From Burkholderiales bacterium (lineage in GTDB: Bacteria; Pseudomonadota; Gammaproteobacteria; Burkholderiales; Casimicrobiaceae): 41,452 nucleotides of DNA. Location: positions 1-41,452 of the forward strand of contig JAICXH010000013.1 in the NCBI GenBank assembly GCA_025981645.1, read 5' to 3'. The translations under genes were made by a program, and so were the position numbers. This document shows, in pieces, positions 20,511 to 29,151 of the stretch; position 1 is the first letter of the stretch; the number at the start of each line of letters is the position of its first letter. The notes beneath the pieces were generated by a model. That model made no database searches, was not told the DNA's origin, and worked only from the letters and a program-made list of their open reading frames with translations.

Positions 20511-21447
20511 AAGCGAGGATCCGGTCCTCGCGCGCTTCGAGCAGTGACTCGATCGACTGTTCCTGGAGATTGCGCAGCGCTTCGGTCAGCGCCTTCTTCA
20601 GTGTGACCATGATCGCCGCATGATCGCGGTGCGCGCCGCCGAGCGGCTCGTTCACCACTCGATCGACGAGGCCGAGCTGCTTCAATCGCGCTGCGGTGAT
20701 GCCGAGCGTCTCGGCGGCGTCGGCCGCATGCTCGGCGGACTTCCACAGGATCGACGCGCAACCCTCGGGCGAAATCACCGAATAGGTCGCGTACTGGAGC
20801 ATCAGCGTGACGTCGCCGACCGCGATCGCGAGCGCGCCGCCCGAGCCGCCTTCGCCGATCACCGTGACGACGATCGGGATGCGCAGCGCGGCCATCTCGT
20901 AGAGGTTGCGCCCGATCGCCTCCGACTGTCCGCGCTCCTCGGCGCCGATGCCGGGATAGGCGCCGGGCGTATCGACGAAGGTGAAGAGCGGCAGGCCGAA
21001 TCGCTCGGCGAGCTTCATCAGTCTGAGCGCCTTGCGGTATCCCTCGGGGCGCGGCATACCGAAATTGCGGTGGATCTTCTCCTTCGTGTCGCGCCCCTTC
21101 TGCTGGCCGATCACCATGCACGGTGCACCGTTGAAGCGCGCGAGGCCGCCGACGATCGCCGGGTCGTCGGCATATGCGCGGTCACCGTGGAGCTCGTGGA
21201 AGTCGGCGAAAAGCCCGTTCACGTAGTCGAGCGTGTACGGCCGCTGCGGGTGCCGCGCGACCTGCGCGATCTGCCAGGCCGAGAGCTTGCTGTAGATGTC
21301 CTTCGTGAGCTGCTGGCTCTTCTTGGTCAGGCGCGAGATTTCGTCCGAGATGTCGACGGCCGAGTCCTCGTGGACGTAGCGGAGCTCGTCGATCTTGGTC
21401 TGCAGCTCGGAAATCGGTAGCTCGAAGTCGAGGAAGGTCTGCTTCAT
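20479..21447 (-). CDS. accA: Acetyl-CoA carboxylase carboxyltransferase subunit alpha
   Basis: A 322-residue subunit that, with AccD, transfers the carboxyl group from biotin carrier protein to acetyl-CoA to make malonyl-CoA. Typical segments: the coiled N-terminus ([19 protein letters not shown]), [46 protein letters not shown], the oxyanion-region [15 protein letters not shown] and [13 protein letters not shown]. It heads the minus-strand block and overlaps tilS. It faces the divergent dehydrogenase gene across a 144-base promoter region. Confidence 0.98.
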   Translation of the reverse strand: MKQTFLDFELPISELQTKIDELRYVHEDSAVDISDEISRLTKKSQQLTKDIYSKLSAWQIAQVARHPQRPYTLDYVNGLFADFHELHGDRAYADDPAIVGGLARFNGAPCMVIGQQKGRDTKEKIHRNFGMPRPEGYRKALRLMKLAERFGLPLFTFVDTPGAYPGIGAEERGQSEAIGRNLYEMAALRIPIVVTVIGEGGSGGALAIAVGDVTLMLQYATYSVISPEGCASILWKSAEHAADAAETLGITAARLKQLGLVDRVVNEPLGGAHRDHAAIMVTLKKALTEALRNLQEQSIESLLEAREDRILAYGRYKEIPAG

Positions 21448-21483
21448 CGTCGGAACTCGCGGGCTGGCACGAGCGTCGCGCGC

Positions 21484-21489
21484 ATCATA
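21484..21489 (-). promoter_or_regulatory. Putative -10 box of the accA promoter
   Basis: TATGAT on the minus strand, about 37 bases before the accA start. No clear -35 hexamer is visible at 16-18 bases upstream, so the call rests on the -10 element and the divergent context. Confidence 0.35.
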
Positions 21490-21535
21490 GCGCAGCCACA
21501 GGCGTCGTCGCGCGACGCCGCCCGGTCGCCGCGTC

Positions 21536-21541
21536 TATAAT
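21536..21541 (+). promoter_or_regulatory. Perfect -10 box upstream of the tartrate/malate-type dehydrogenase
   Basis: TATAAT on the plus strand, 50 bases before the ATG at 21592. It stands out in this GC-rich intergenic stretch. The sequence at the expected -35 position (CGACGC region) matches poorly, so an activator may be needed. Confidence 0.5.
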
Positions 21542-21591
21542 CGGATCCGGTCAGGGGGTCGTCGTGGATCGACTCCCGAAACGGAGTCTCG

Positions 21592-22656
21592 ATGGCAGCG
21601 CATCGGATCGCCGTCATTCCCGGCGATGGCATCGGCAAGGAAACGGTTCCGGAGGGGTTGCGCGTGCTCGAAGCCGCGGCGGCGCGCTTCGGTATCGCGC
21701 TCGAGTTCGTACACTTCGACTGGAACTGCGACCGCTACCTGCGCACCGGCAGCATGATGCCGGACGACTGGTTCGAGACGCTGTCGCAGTTCGAGGCGAT
21801 CTTCTACGGCGCGGTCGGCTGGCCGGCGAAGGTTCCCGATCACGTCTCGCTGTGGGGCTCGCTGATCCAGTTCCGCCGCCGCTTCGACCAGTACGTCAAC
21901 CTGCGTCCGTGCAGGCTGATGCCGGGCATCGCGTCGCCGCTCGCGGGCCGGCGTCCGGGCGAGATCGATTTCGTCGTCGTGCGCGAGAACACCGAGGGCG
22001 AGTATTCGTCGATCGGCGGGCGCCTGTTCGAGGGGACCGAGCGCGAGATCGTCGTGCAGGAGTCGGTGTTCACGCGGTGCGGCGTCGATCGTGTCATCAA
22101 GTACGCGTTCGAACTCGCGAAGACCCGCACTTCGCGGCACGTCACGTCGGCGACCAAATCGAACGGCATCGCGATCACGCTGCCGTATTGGGACGAGCGC
22201 TTCAAGGCGATGGCGGCGCAGTATCCGGAGATCCGCACCGACCAGTTCCACATCGACATTCTCGTTGCACATTTTGTCCGCTATCCGGATCGCTTCGACG
22301 TCGTCGTCGGCTCGAACCTGTTCGGCGACATCCTCTCGGACCTCGGCCCTGCAGTGTGCGGGACGATCGGCATCGCGCCGTCGGCGAACCTCAATCCGGA
22401 GCGCGATCACCCGTCGCTGTTCGAGCCGGTGCACGGATCGGCCCCCGACATCGCCGGGCAGGGCATCGCGAACCCGATCGGGCAGATCTGGTCAGCTGCA
22501 CTGATGCTCGACTTTCTCGGTCACCCCGACGCCGCCAGCGCGGTGGTCGCCGCGATCGAGCGCGCGCTCGCCGATCCGGCGGCTCCGCGCACCCCCGATC
22601 TCGGCGGTCGTGCGCGCACCGCGGAGGTCGGCCGCGCGATCGCAGCGCTGTTTTGA
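21592..22656 (+). CDS. Tartrate/D-malate dehydrogenase-type isocitrate/isopropylmalate dehydrogenase family enzyme
   Basis: A 354-residue metal-dependent decarboxylating dehydrogenase of the beta-hydroxyacid family. It opens with [38 protein letters not shown] and [14 protein letters not shown] are characteristic of the tartrate/D-malate dehydrogenase branch (TtuC/DmlA), as opposed to LeuB or Icd. [20 protein letters not shown], the metal-binding [20 protein letters not shown] and the cofactor region [19 protein letters not shown] follow. It probably oxidises D-malate or tartrate with NAD+. The true substrate is not decided by sequence. It is divergent from accA and lies about 130 bases before the transhydrogenase genes. 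Confidence 0.85.
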   Translation: MAAHRIAVIPGDGIGKETVPEGLRVLEAAAARFGIALEFVHFDWNCDRYLRTGSMMPDDWFETLSQFEAIFYGAVGWPAKVPDHVSLWGSLIQFRRRFDQYVNLRPCRLMPGIASPLAGRRPGEIDFVVVRENTEGEYSSIGGRLFEGTEREIVVQESVFTRCGVDRVIKYAFELAKTRTSRHVTSATKSNGIAITLPYWDERFKAMAAQYPEIRTDQFHIDILVAHFVRYPDRFDVVVGSNLFGDILSDLGPAVCGTIGIAPSANLNPERDHPSLFEPVHGSAPDIAGQGIANPIGQIWSAALMLDFLGHPDAASAVVAAIERALADPAAPRTPDLGGRARTAEVGRAIAALF

Positions 22657-22789
22657 CCCGCGTCGGGTTCGCGCAATGGCGCGCGCGACGCCCGTCCGCG
22701 CAGCGCGAGTTGTGGCACGATAGCGGCTGCCTGCGCGCGGCGGCGGTCCCGGTTGCGGTCCCGCGTCGAGCGCAACAGGGGATCACACC

Positions 22790-23914
22790 ATGTTGATCGG
22801 CATTCCCCGCGAAACGCGGCCGGGAGAAACACGGGTCGCCGCGACGCCGGAGACCGTGAAGAAACTCGCGGCGAGCGGGAAGCACGAGATCGTCGTCGAG
22901 GCCGCGGCCGGCGATGCGAGCAGCCTTCGCGATGCGGACTATGCGGCGGCAGGCGCGCGTATCGGTTCGGCCGCCGAAGCGCTCGGCGCCGCACTCGTGC
23001 TGAAGGTGCGCGCGCCCGCCGGCGACGAGCTCGCGCGCCTCGCTGCGGGGAGCGCGCTCGTCGGCATGCTCGACCCGTTCGACGCCGGCGGCATGCGAGC
23101 GCTCGCTGCCACCGGAGTCACCGGCTTCGCGCTCGAGCGGCTGCCGCGCATCACGCGCGCCCAGTCGATGGACGTGCTCTCGTCGCAGGCGAACATCGCC
23201 GGCTACAAGGCGGTGATCCTCGCCGCGAACGAGTACCGGCGCTTCATGCCGATGCTGATGACTGCGGCCGGTACCGTGAAAGCGGCGCGCGTGCTTGTGC
23301 TCGGAGTCGGTGTCGCCGGGCTGCAGGCGATCGCCACCGCGAAGCGTCTCGGCGCGGTGATCGAGGCCTCGGATGTGCGGCCGTCGGTCAAGGATCAGGT
23401 CGAGTCGCTCGGCGGCAAGTGGGTCGACGTCCCCTACGACACCGACGAGGAGCGCGAGATCGCCGAAGGCACCGGCGGCTACGCGCGACCGATGCCGGCC
23501 GCGTGGATGGCGCGGCAGGCGGCGATCATCGCCGAGCGCTGCCGGCAGATGGACATCGTGATCACGACGGCGCTGATCCCGGGTCGCCCGGCACCGAAGC
23601 TCGTGCGCGCCGACACCGTCGCCGCGATGAAGCCCGGCGCGGTCGTCGTCGACCTCGCCGTCGAGCAGGGCGGCAACGTTGAGGGCTCCGAGGCCGGCAA
23701 GGTCGTCGCCCAGGGCGGCGTGACGATCATCGGGCTGCCGAACCTCGCCACCCTCGTTCCGGCCGACGCGTCCGCCCTCTATTCGCGCAACGTGCTCAAC
23801 TTCGTCGCGCTGTCGCTCGACGTCAAGACCGGCGACTATGCGCTGGCCCGCGACGACGAGATCGTGAAGGCGACGCTGGTGTGCGAGAACGGTCAGCCGG
23901 TGGCAGGAAAATGA
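22790..23914 (+). CDS. pntAA: NAD(P) transhydrogenase subunit alpha part 1 (NAD(H)-binding dI)
   Basis: A 374-residue soluble dI domain of the proton-translocating transhydrogenase in its split form. It starts MLIGIPRETRPGETRVAATP. The sequence has QSMDVLSSQANIAGYKAVI, the dinucleotide-binding VLVLGVGVAGLQAIATAKRLGA, SDVRPSVKDQVESLGGKWVDV and MKPGAVVVDLAVEQGGNVEGS. It binds NAD(H) and passes hydride to NADP(H) on the beta subunit. A separate alpha-2 subunit follows 59 bases later, so the enzyme is the three-polypeptide type known from Rhodospirillum and many Betaproteobacteria. Confidence 0.96.
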   Translation: MLIGIPRETRPGETRVAATPETVKKLAASGKHEIVVEAAAGDASSLRDADYAAAGARIGSAAEALGAALVLKVRAPAGDELARLAAGSALVGMLDPFDAGGMRALAATGVTGFALERLPRITRAQSMDVLSSQANIAGYKAVILAANEYRRFMPMLMTAAGTVKAARVLVLGVGVAGLQAIATAKRLGAVIEASDVRPSVKDQVESLGGKWVDVPYDTDEEREIAEGTGGYARPMPAAWMARQAAIIAERCRQMDIVITTALIPGRPAPKLVRADTVAAMKPGAVVVDLAVEQGGNVEGSEAGKVVAQGGVTIIGLPNLATLVPADASALYSRNVLNFVALSLDVKTGDYALARDDEIVKATLVCENGQPVAGK

Positions 23915-23973
23915 TGCGGTCCGCCGCGGCATTGGCGTCGCACCGATTGTAATCGTGATTCGGAGACAACTCG

Positions 23974-24285
23974 ATGGTTGACCATATCGTCTATTACTTG
24001 ATCATCTTCGTGCTGGCGATCTTCGTCGGCTACCACGTCGTCTGGAGCGTGACGCCGGCGCTGCACACGCCGCTGATGTCGGTGACGAACGCGATCTCGG
24101 CGATCGTGCTCGTCGGCGCGATGCTCGCCGCCGGGCCGGCGGCGTTCGACTGGGGCGGCTGGGTCGGCGTCGCCGCCGTGGTGCTCGCATCGATCAATGC
24201 GGTCGGCGGGTTCCTCGTCACGCAGCGAATGCTCGAAATGTTCAAGCGCAAGGAGCCGGCGGCGAAGCGCGCCGGCGGGCACTGA
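23974..24285 (+). CDS. pntAB: NAD(P) transhydrogenase subunit alpha part 2 (membrane segment)
   Basis: A 103-residue membrane subunit with three or four hydrophobic helices (about 4-22, 32-52 and 58-82). The family stretches [30 protein letters not shown] and [20 protein letters not shown] are near-diagnostic; the last appears here as [13 protein letters not shown]. With the pntB membrane part it forms the proton channel. It lies between pntAA and pntB and has a ribosome-binding GGAGA before the ATG. Confidence 0.95.
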   Translation: MVDHIVYYLIIFVLAIFVGYHVVWSVTPALHTPLMSVTNAISAIVLVGAMLAAGPAAFDWGGWVGVAAVVLASINAVGGFLVTQRMLEMFKRKEPAAKRAGGH

Positions 24286-24351
24286 GGCCGGGGGCGTGCC
24301 GATGAACGCGAGCGCAGGTGACCGCCGGGCCGGGCGGGGAAGTGCCGGCCG

Positions 24352-25746
24352 ATGAGCGCGAACCAGGTCGCCCTGTGGTATCTGGTCGCGTCGATCTGCT
24401 TCATCCTGGCGCTGAAGGGCCTGTCGCACCCGTCGACGGCGCGACGCGGAAACCTGTTTGGCATCGCCGGGATGGTGATCGCTGTCGTCGTCACGCTGGC
24501 GCTCGTCTACTCGCACACGAAGAACGTGGGAATGATCCTCGCCGGGATCGTCGTCGGCGGGGCGATCGGCGTCGTCGTCGCGCGCCGCGTGCAGATGACG
24601 CAGATGCCCGAGCTCGTCGCCGCGTTCCATTCGCTGGTCGGCATGGCGGCGGTGCTGATCGCGATCTCGGCGATCCACGACCCCGGTGCGTTCGGGCTTC
24701 CCGTTCCGTTGCCGAGCGGCAACCGCCTCGAGCTCTTCATCGGCACGTTCATCGGCGCGATCACCTTCTCGGGCTCGGTGATCGCCTTCGGCAAGCTGTC
24801 GGGGAGGATCCGCAGCGCGCCGGTCGTGTTCGCCGGCCAGCACTGGCTGAACCTGATCCTCGCGCTGGTGATGATCGGCTTCGGCATCGCGTTCTTCCTC
24901 GCCGGCGACGCGTCGAAGTGGCCTCCGTACATCGTGATGACGGCAATCGCCTTCGTCCTCGGCGTCTTGATCATCATCCCGATCGGCGGCGCCGACATGC
25001 CGGTGGTGATCTCGATGCTGAACAGCTACTCGGGCTGGGCGGCGGCGGGCATCGGCTTCTCGCTCAACAATCCGATGCTGATCATCGCCGGATCGCTCGT
25101 CGGGTCATCGGGTGCGATCCTCTCGTACATCATGTGCAAGGCGATGAACCGCTCGTTCGTCAACGTGATCCTCGGTGGCTTCGGCGCTGAGCCGGGATCC
25201 GTTGCGGCAGGCGGCGAGCAAAAGACGGTGAAGTCGGGATCGGCCGACGACGCTGCGTTCGTGATGGGCAACGCCGAGAGCGTGATCATCGTCCCCGGCT
25301 ACGGTCTCGCGGTAGCGCGCGCGCAGCACGCGGTGAAGGAGATGGCGACGAAGCTCCGCGCGAAGGGCGTCAACGTCCGTTACGCGATCCACCCTGTCGC
25401 GGGACGGATGCCGGGGCACATGAACGTACTCCTCGCCGAGGCCGAGGTGCCCTACGACCAGGTGTTCGAGATGGACGACATCAACGGCGAGTTCGGCACC
25501 ACCGACGTCGCGCTGATCCTCGGCGCCAACGACGTCGTCAATCCGCTCGCCGAGCAGAAGGGAAGTCCGATCTACGGCATGCCGATCCTCGAGGCCTACA
25601 AGGCTCGCACGGTGATCGTCAACAAGCGCTCGATGGCCGCCGGCTACGCCGGTCTCGACAACCCGCTCTTCTACATGGACAAGACGATGATGGTGTTCGG
25701 CGACGCGAAGAAGGTTGTCGAGGACATCGTCAAGGCGTTGGACTGA
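24352..25746 (+). CDS. pntB: NAD(P) transhydrogenase subunit beta
   Basis: A 464-residue subunit. The N-terminal half is a bundle of about nine membrane helices that builds the proton path, with GHRVQ-like loops such as VVARRVQMTQMPELVAAFHSLVGMAA. The C-terminal soluble dIII domain (about 285-464) binds NADP(H): VIIVPGYGLAVARAQHAV, YAIHPVAGRMPGHMNVLLAEA and LILGANDVVNPLAEQ. The enzyme uses the proton gradient to make NADPH from NADH. The CPBP-protein gene starts 18 bases after its stop. Confidence 0.97.
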   Translation: MSANQVALWYLVASICFILALKGLSHPSTARRGNLFGIAGMVIAVVVTLALVYSHTKNVGMILAGIVVGGAIGVVVARRVQMTQMPELVAAFHSLVGMAAVLIAISAIHDPGAFGLPVPLPSGNRLELFIGTFIGAITFSGSVIAFGKLSGRIRSAPVVFAGQHWLNLILALVMIGFGIAFFLAGDASKWPPYIVMTAIAFVLGVLIIIPIGGADMPVVISMLNSYSGWAAAGIGFSLNNPMLIIAGSLVGSSGAILSYIMCKAMNRSFVNVILGGFGAEPGSVAAGGEQKTVKSGSADDAAFVMGNAESVIIVPGYGLAVARAQHAVKEMATKLRAKGVNVRYAIHPVAGRMPGHMNVLLAEAEVPYDQVFEMDDINGEFGTTDVALILGANDVVNPLAEQKGSPIYGMPILEAYKARTVIVNKRSMAAGYAGLDNPLFYMDKTMMVFGDAKKVVEDIVKALD

Positions 25747-25764
25747 TCGTCTGGGTCTCGCGAC

Positions 25765-28700
25765 ATGACGCGCAGGCCCGCGTTCTGGGTGATCTATGCC
25801 TTGGCGTCGCTAGTCGCGCTGGTCGTCGCGCTCGAGCTCTTTCCGCGCGCCATCCCGATCGTCAACCTGCACATCACGCTGTCACGCGACGAAGCGCTCG
25901 TCCGCGCCCGCGCGATCGCTGCGAAGGAGTCGCTGGCCCCGGCCGACGCGCGCGCGGCAGTGCGCTTCGCGCATGACTCGACGACGCAGGACTACGTCGA
26001 GCTCGAGGGCGGCGGCAAGGCGGCCTTCGCGAAGCTGACGCGCGGCGACGTGTATGCGTCGTACTGGTGGGAGGTGCGCCTGTTCACCCTCGGCGCGATC
26101 GACGAGACGGTGATCCGCCTGGCGCCCGACGGGCGGGTCGACGGCTTCGTGCGCCGGGTACCCGAGACCTGGGTTCGCGACCCGGCGGCGAAGGCGCTCG
26201 ATGAAGTGCAGGCGCGCGCCATCGCCGAGGCCGCCGCGACGCGCGACTGGGGCGTCGACCTCGCGCGTTACCGCTTCCTCGAGCATTCGCAGCAGACCGA
26301 GCCCGGCGGACGCGTCGATCACCACTTCACCTACGAGCGACCGGAGCCGCTCGGCGAGGCGCGTGTGCGGCTGCGACTCACCGTCGCAGGGGATACGCTC
26401 GTCGGCGTCACGCCGTTCGTGCACGTGCCGGAGTCGTTCGCGCGGCGCTACGCGGAGCTGCGTAGCGCCAACGACCTCATCGCCCAACTCGCCGACATCG
26501 CCGCCGGACTGCTGTACGGGATCGGCGGGTGTGTGCTGGGCGTGCTTTGGCTCGCCCGCCGACGCGCGCTGGTGATCCGGCCGGCGCTCGTCGCCGGGCT
26601 CTGCGTCGGTGCGCTGCTCGCCGGATCGTCGCTTGCAGCAGCGCCGGTCGCGTGGTTCAGCGCCGACACGACGCAGACGCTGGCGAGCTTCTGGACGCGC
26701 CAGGCAGCGACCGCACTGGTGATCGCGATCGGCGGCGGAATCGGCTACGCGCTCGCGTTCCTCGCCGCGGAGAGCCTGTCGCGGTCGGCGTTCGCGCAGC
26801 AGCCGCAACTCTGGCGGTTGTGGTCGCGCGGCGCTGCCGCGACCCCGGAGGTCCTCGGACGAACGCTCGGCGGATATTTGTTCGTGCCGATCGAGCTCGC
26901 CCTGATCGCAGCGTTCTACTACGCGACCAACCGCTGGCTCGGCTGGTGGCAGCCCTCGGAGGTGCTCACCGATCCCAACATCCTCGGCTCGGCGGTGCCC
27001 GCCGCAGCGCCGATCGCGATCTCGCTGCAGGCGGGTTTCATGGAGGAGTGCGTGTTCCGCGCAATTCCTCTCTCGCTCGGTGCGCTGATCGGCGCGCGCT
27101 TCGGGCGCCGCGGCCTGGGCATCGCGATCGCCGTCGTGCTGCAGGCGCTGATTTTCGGTTCGGCGCACGCGAACTATCCGGGATTTCCTGCGTGGTCGCG
27201 GCCGGTCGAGCTGTTCGGACCGGCAATCGTCTGGGCACTGATCTTCCTGCGCTTCGGCCTCTTGCCGACGATCGTGCTCCATGCGTGCTTCGACCTCTCG
27301 CTGTTCTCGATCCCGCTGTTCCTCTTCAGCGGCCGCGGCGCGCATGTGCAGCAGGCGCTGGTCATCGCGGCGGCCGCGGTGCCGCTCGCCGTCGTGTTGT
27401 GGCGAAGGTTCGAGGCTGGCGCTTGGCGGCCGCTTTCGGCTGCGCTTCGCAACGGCGGCTGGCGCGCGCCGCTGCCGGCGGCCGAGGCGGCGGCGCCTGC
27501 GCAGCCTCCGGCTGCGGCCGGAGCCCTCGCTACGCGCTTCCAGCGTGCGCTTCCATTGCTCGGCGTCGCAGGGCTCATCGGCTGGGTGCTTGCGACGCCG
27601 TTTCGCGCCGATGTCGCACCGCTGACGATCGATCGCGCGGAGGCGATCAGGGCGGCCGACGCGGCCCTCGCGGCACGCGGCGTGACGCTGTCGCCGGACT
27701 GGCATCGCTTCGCCGGCGAGAAGCTCGCAAATTCCGACCCGCAGCAATGGGCGTGGCACCGCTTCGTCTGGGACGAAGCGGGCCCGAAGTCGTACCGCGG
27801 GCTCGTCGGCGGCATCCTCGCACCACCCGTCTGGGAGGTGCGCTACGCGCGCTTCGACGGCGACGTCTCGGCGCGCGCCGAGGAATGGCACGTCGGCATC
27901 GACAACGACGGCGCCGTACGAAGCTTCGTGCACGTGCTTCCCGAAGGGCGCCCCGGCGCGAGCCTCTCGCGGGATGCCGCGCGCTCGCTGGCTGCGAAGC
28001 GGCTTGCGGCCGAGTTCGGCGTCGATGCCGATAAGCTCAAGGAGGTCGCAGCCGACGAGCAGCGGCGACCGGGGCGCGTCGACTGGTCGTTCGTCTGGGC
28101 GGACCCGAAGCAGGACGTCGGCAACGGCGCCGAAGCGCGCTACGTGATCGGCATCGGCGGCGACCGGCCGGTCGCGGCGGGACGCTTCGTGCATCTGCCG
28201 GAGACGTGGCTGCGCCAGCAGCAAATGCGCGACAACTGGCTGCAGATCCTCGAACTCGCCGCCGTCGCGGTGTTTGCCGCTGCCGCGCTCGCCGCCCTGA
28301 TCGTCGGCATCCGGAGCTGGATCGGACGGCGCGTCGACGGCCGCGCGCTGAAGGCTGTCGCCGGAATCACGTTCACGCTCGTCGTCCTTGCGGCGGCGAA
28401 CGGCTGGCCGCAGACGGCGATGGGGCTGTCGACGACCGAGCCGGTGCCGGCGCAGATCACGATCAAGGTCCTCGCCGTGCTGGCGTCGGCGCTCGTCGCC
28501 GCGCTGGTCGTCGGCCTGTGCGCGGGAGTCGGCGGCTTCGGCGCGCGCACGGACGCGTCGGCCAGGCTCGCGGGCCGCCTCCCGCCGATCGCCGCTGCCG
28601 TCGCGGCCGGTGCCTTCGTCGTCGGACTGCAGGCGATCCTCGCCGCGCTCGGTACGCGCGACGTACCGCTGTGGCCGGATCTCGCGTGGCGTGCGGCGTA

Positions 28701-29151
28701 TTCGCCATGGCTCGCCGCTGCGCTTTCCGGAGCCGCGTTCGTCGTCGTCGCCTGCGTCGATCTCTTCGTCGTTCACGCCGCGTCGCTGTTGACGCGCGGC
28801 TGGACCCGCAGCGTGTGGCTTGCCGTCGTCATCGTCGTCGCGCTCGAGTGCGCTGCCGCACTCGCGCACGGGCGCAGCGCACCGGTCGCGTCGCTCGCCG
28901 CCGGGCTCGCCGCGGGCCTCGCAGCGTCCGCGGTGGTGATCCTGTTCCTGCGCTACGACTTGCGCCTGGTGCCCGCATTCGCGGCGACGGTCGCGCTGCT
29001 CGACGGGTTCGCACAGGCGCGCCGCGCCGACGCGCTCGCGTGGTTCGTCGTCGACGCCGCGGTGACGCTCGTCGTCGCGTGGCGCATGACGGTGTGGCTG
29101 CGCACGGAGCCGCCGGCGCCCTCAGCGATCTCCGCGACTCTTCCCGGGTGA
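25765..29151 (+). CDS. Giant membrane protein with CPBP (Abi/CAAX-type) protease core and duplicated PepSY-like modules
   Basis: A 1128-residue protein, far longer than the usual 200-300 residue CPBP protease. Order: one membrane helix (about 8-25); a soluble module (about 36-240) with WEVRLFTLGAIDETVIRLAPDG and FVHVPESF; and membrane helices (about 245-550) holding the CPBP motifs EECVFR (E427, E428, R432), FGSAH (H468) and HACFD (H506, D510). A Pro/Ala linker (about 570-588) and a helix (about 595-612) follow. A second soluble module (about 617-828) has WEVRYARFDGDV and FVHLPETW, and a second membrane part (about 829-1115) lacks the protease motifs. The two soluble modules look like tandem copies, each with two PepSY-like alpha/beta repeats. 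The core suggests an intramembrane glutamic-type endopeptidase at the inner membrane. The substrate is unknown. The stop overlaps the hrpA start. Confidence 0.8.
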   Translation: MTRRPAFWVIYALASLVALVVALELFPRAIPIVNLHITLSRDEALVRARAIAAKESLAPADARAAVRFAHDSTTQDYVELEGGGKAAFAKLTRGDVYASYWWEVRLFTLGAIDETVIRLAPDGRVDGFVRRVPETWVRDPAAKALDEVQARAIAEAAATRDWGVDLARYRFLEHSQQTEPGGRVDHHFTYERPEPLGEARVRLRLTVAGDTLVGVTPFVHVPESFARRYAELRSANDLIAQLADIAAGLLYGIGGCVLGVLWLARRRALVIRPALVAGLCVGALLAGSSLAAAPVAWFSADTTQTLASFWTRQAATALVIAIGGGIGYALAFLAAESLSRSAFAQQPQLWRLWSRGAAATPEVLGRTLGGYLFVPIELALIAAFYYATNRWLGWWQPSEVLTDPNILGSAVPAAAPIAISLQAGFMEECVFRAIPLSLGALIGARFGRRGLGIAIAVVLQALIFGSAHANYPGFPAWSRPVELFGPAIVWALIFLRFGLLPTIVLHACFDLSLFSIPLFLFSGRGAHVQQALVIAAAAVPLAVVLWRRFEAGAWRPLSAALRNGGWRAPLPAAEAAAPAQPPAAAGALATRFQRALPLLGVAGLIGWVLATPFRADVAPLTIDRAEAIRAADAALAARGVTLSPDWHRFAGEKLANSDPQQWAWHRFVWDEAGPKSYRGLVGGILAPPVWEVRYARFDGDVSARAEEWHVGIDNDGAVRSFVHVLPEGRPGASLSRDAARSLAAKRLAAEFGVDADKLKEVAADEQRRPGRVDWSFVWADPKQDVGNGAEARYVIGIGGDRPVAAGRFVHLPETWLRQQQMRDNWLQILELAAVAVFAAAALAALIVGIRSWIGRRVDGRALKAVAGITFTLVVLAAANGWPQTAMGLSTTEPVPAQITIKVLAVLASALVAALVVGLCAGVGGFGARTDASARLAGRLPPIAAAVAAGAFVVGLQAILAALGTRDVPLWPDLAWRAAYSPWLAAALSGAAFVVVACVDLFVVHAASLLTRGWTRSVWLAVVIVVALECAAALAHGRSAPVASLAAGLAAGLAASAVVILFLRYDLRLVPAFAATVALLDGFAQARRADALAWFVVDAAVTLVVAWRMTVWLRTEPPAPSAISATLPG

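Noticed and set aside
24900-25350. Possible defence or toxin system around the CPBP (Abi-type) gene
   Set aside because: CPBP proteins are sometimes linked to bacteriocin immunity or abortive infection, but no toxin, bacteriocin precursor or phage-related gene lies nearby; neighbours are housekeeping genes.
25882-28869. A 995-codon open frame on the minus strand opposite the CPBP protein
   Set aside because: It is Arg/Asp/His-rich with no domain motif and follows from the G/C third-position bias of the real plus-strand gene.
28206-29147. HrpA extended upstream into the CPBP gene
   Set aside because: The frame is open but reads as arginine-rich noise inside the well-supported CPBP protein; the GTG at 29148 gives the normal family length.
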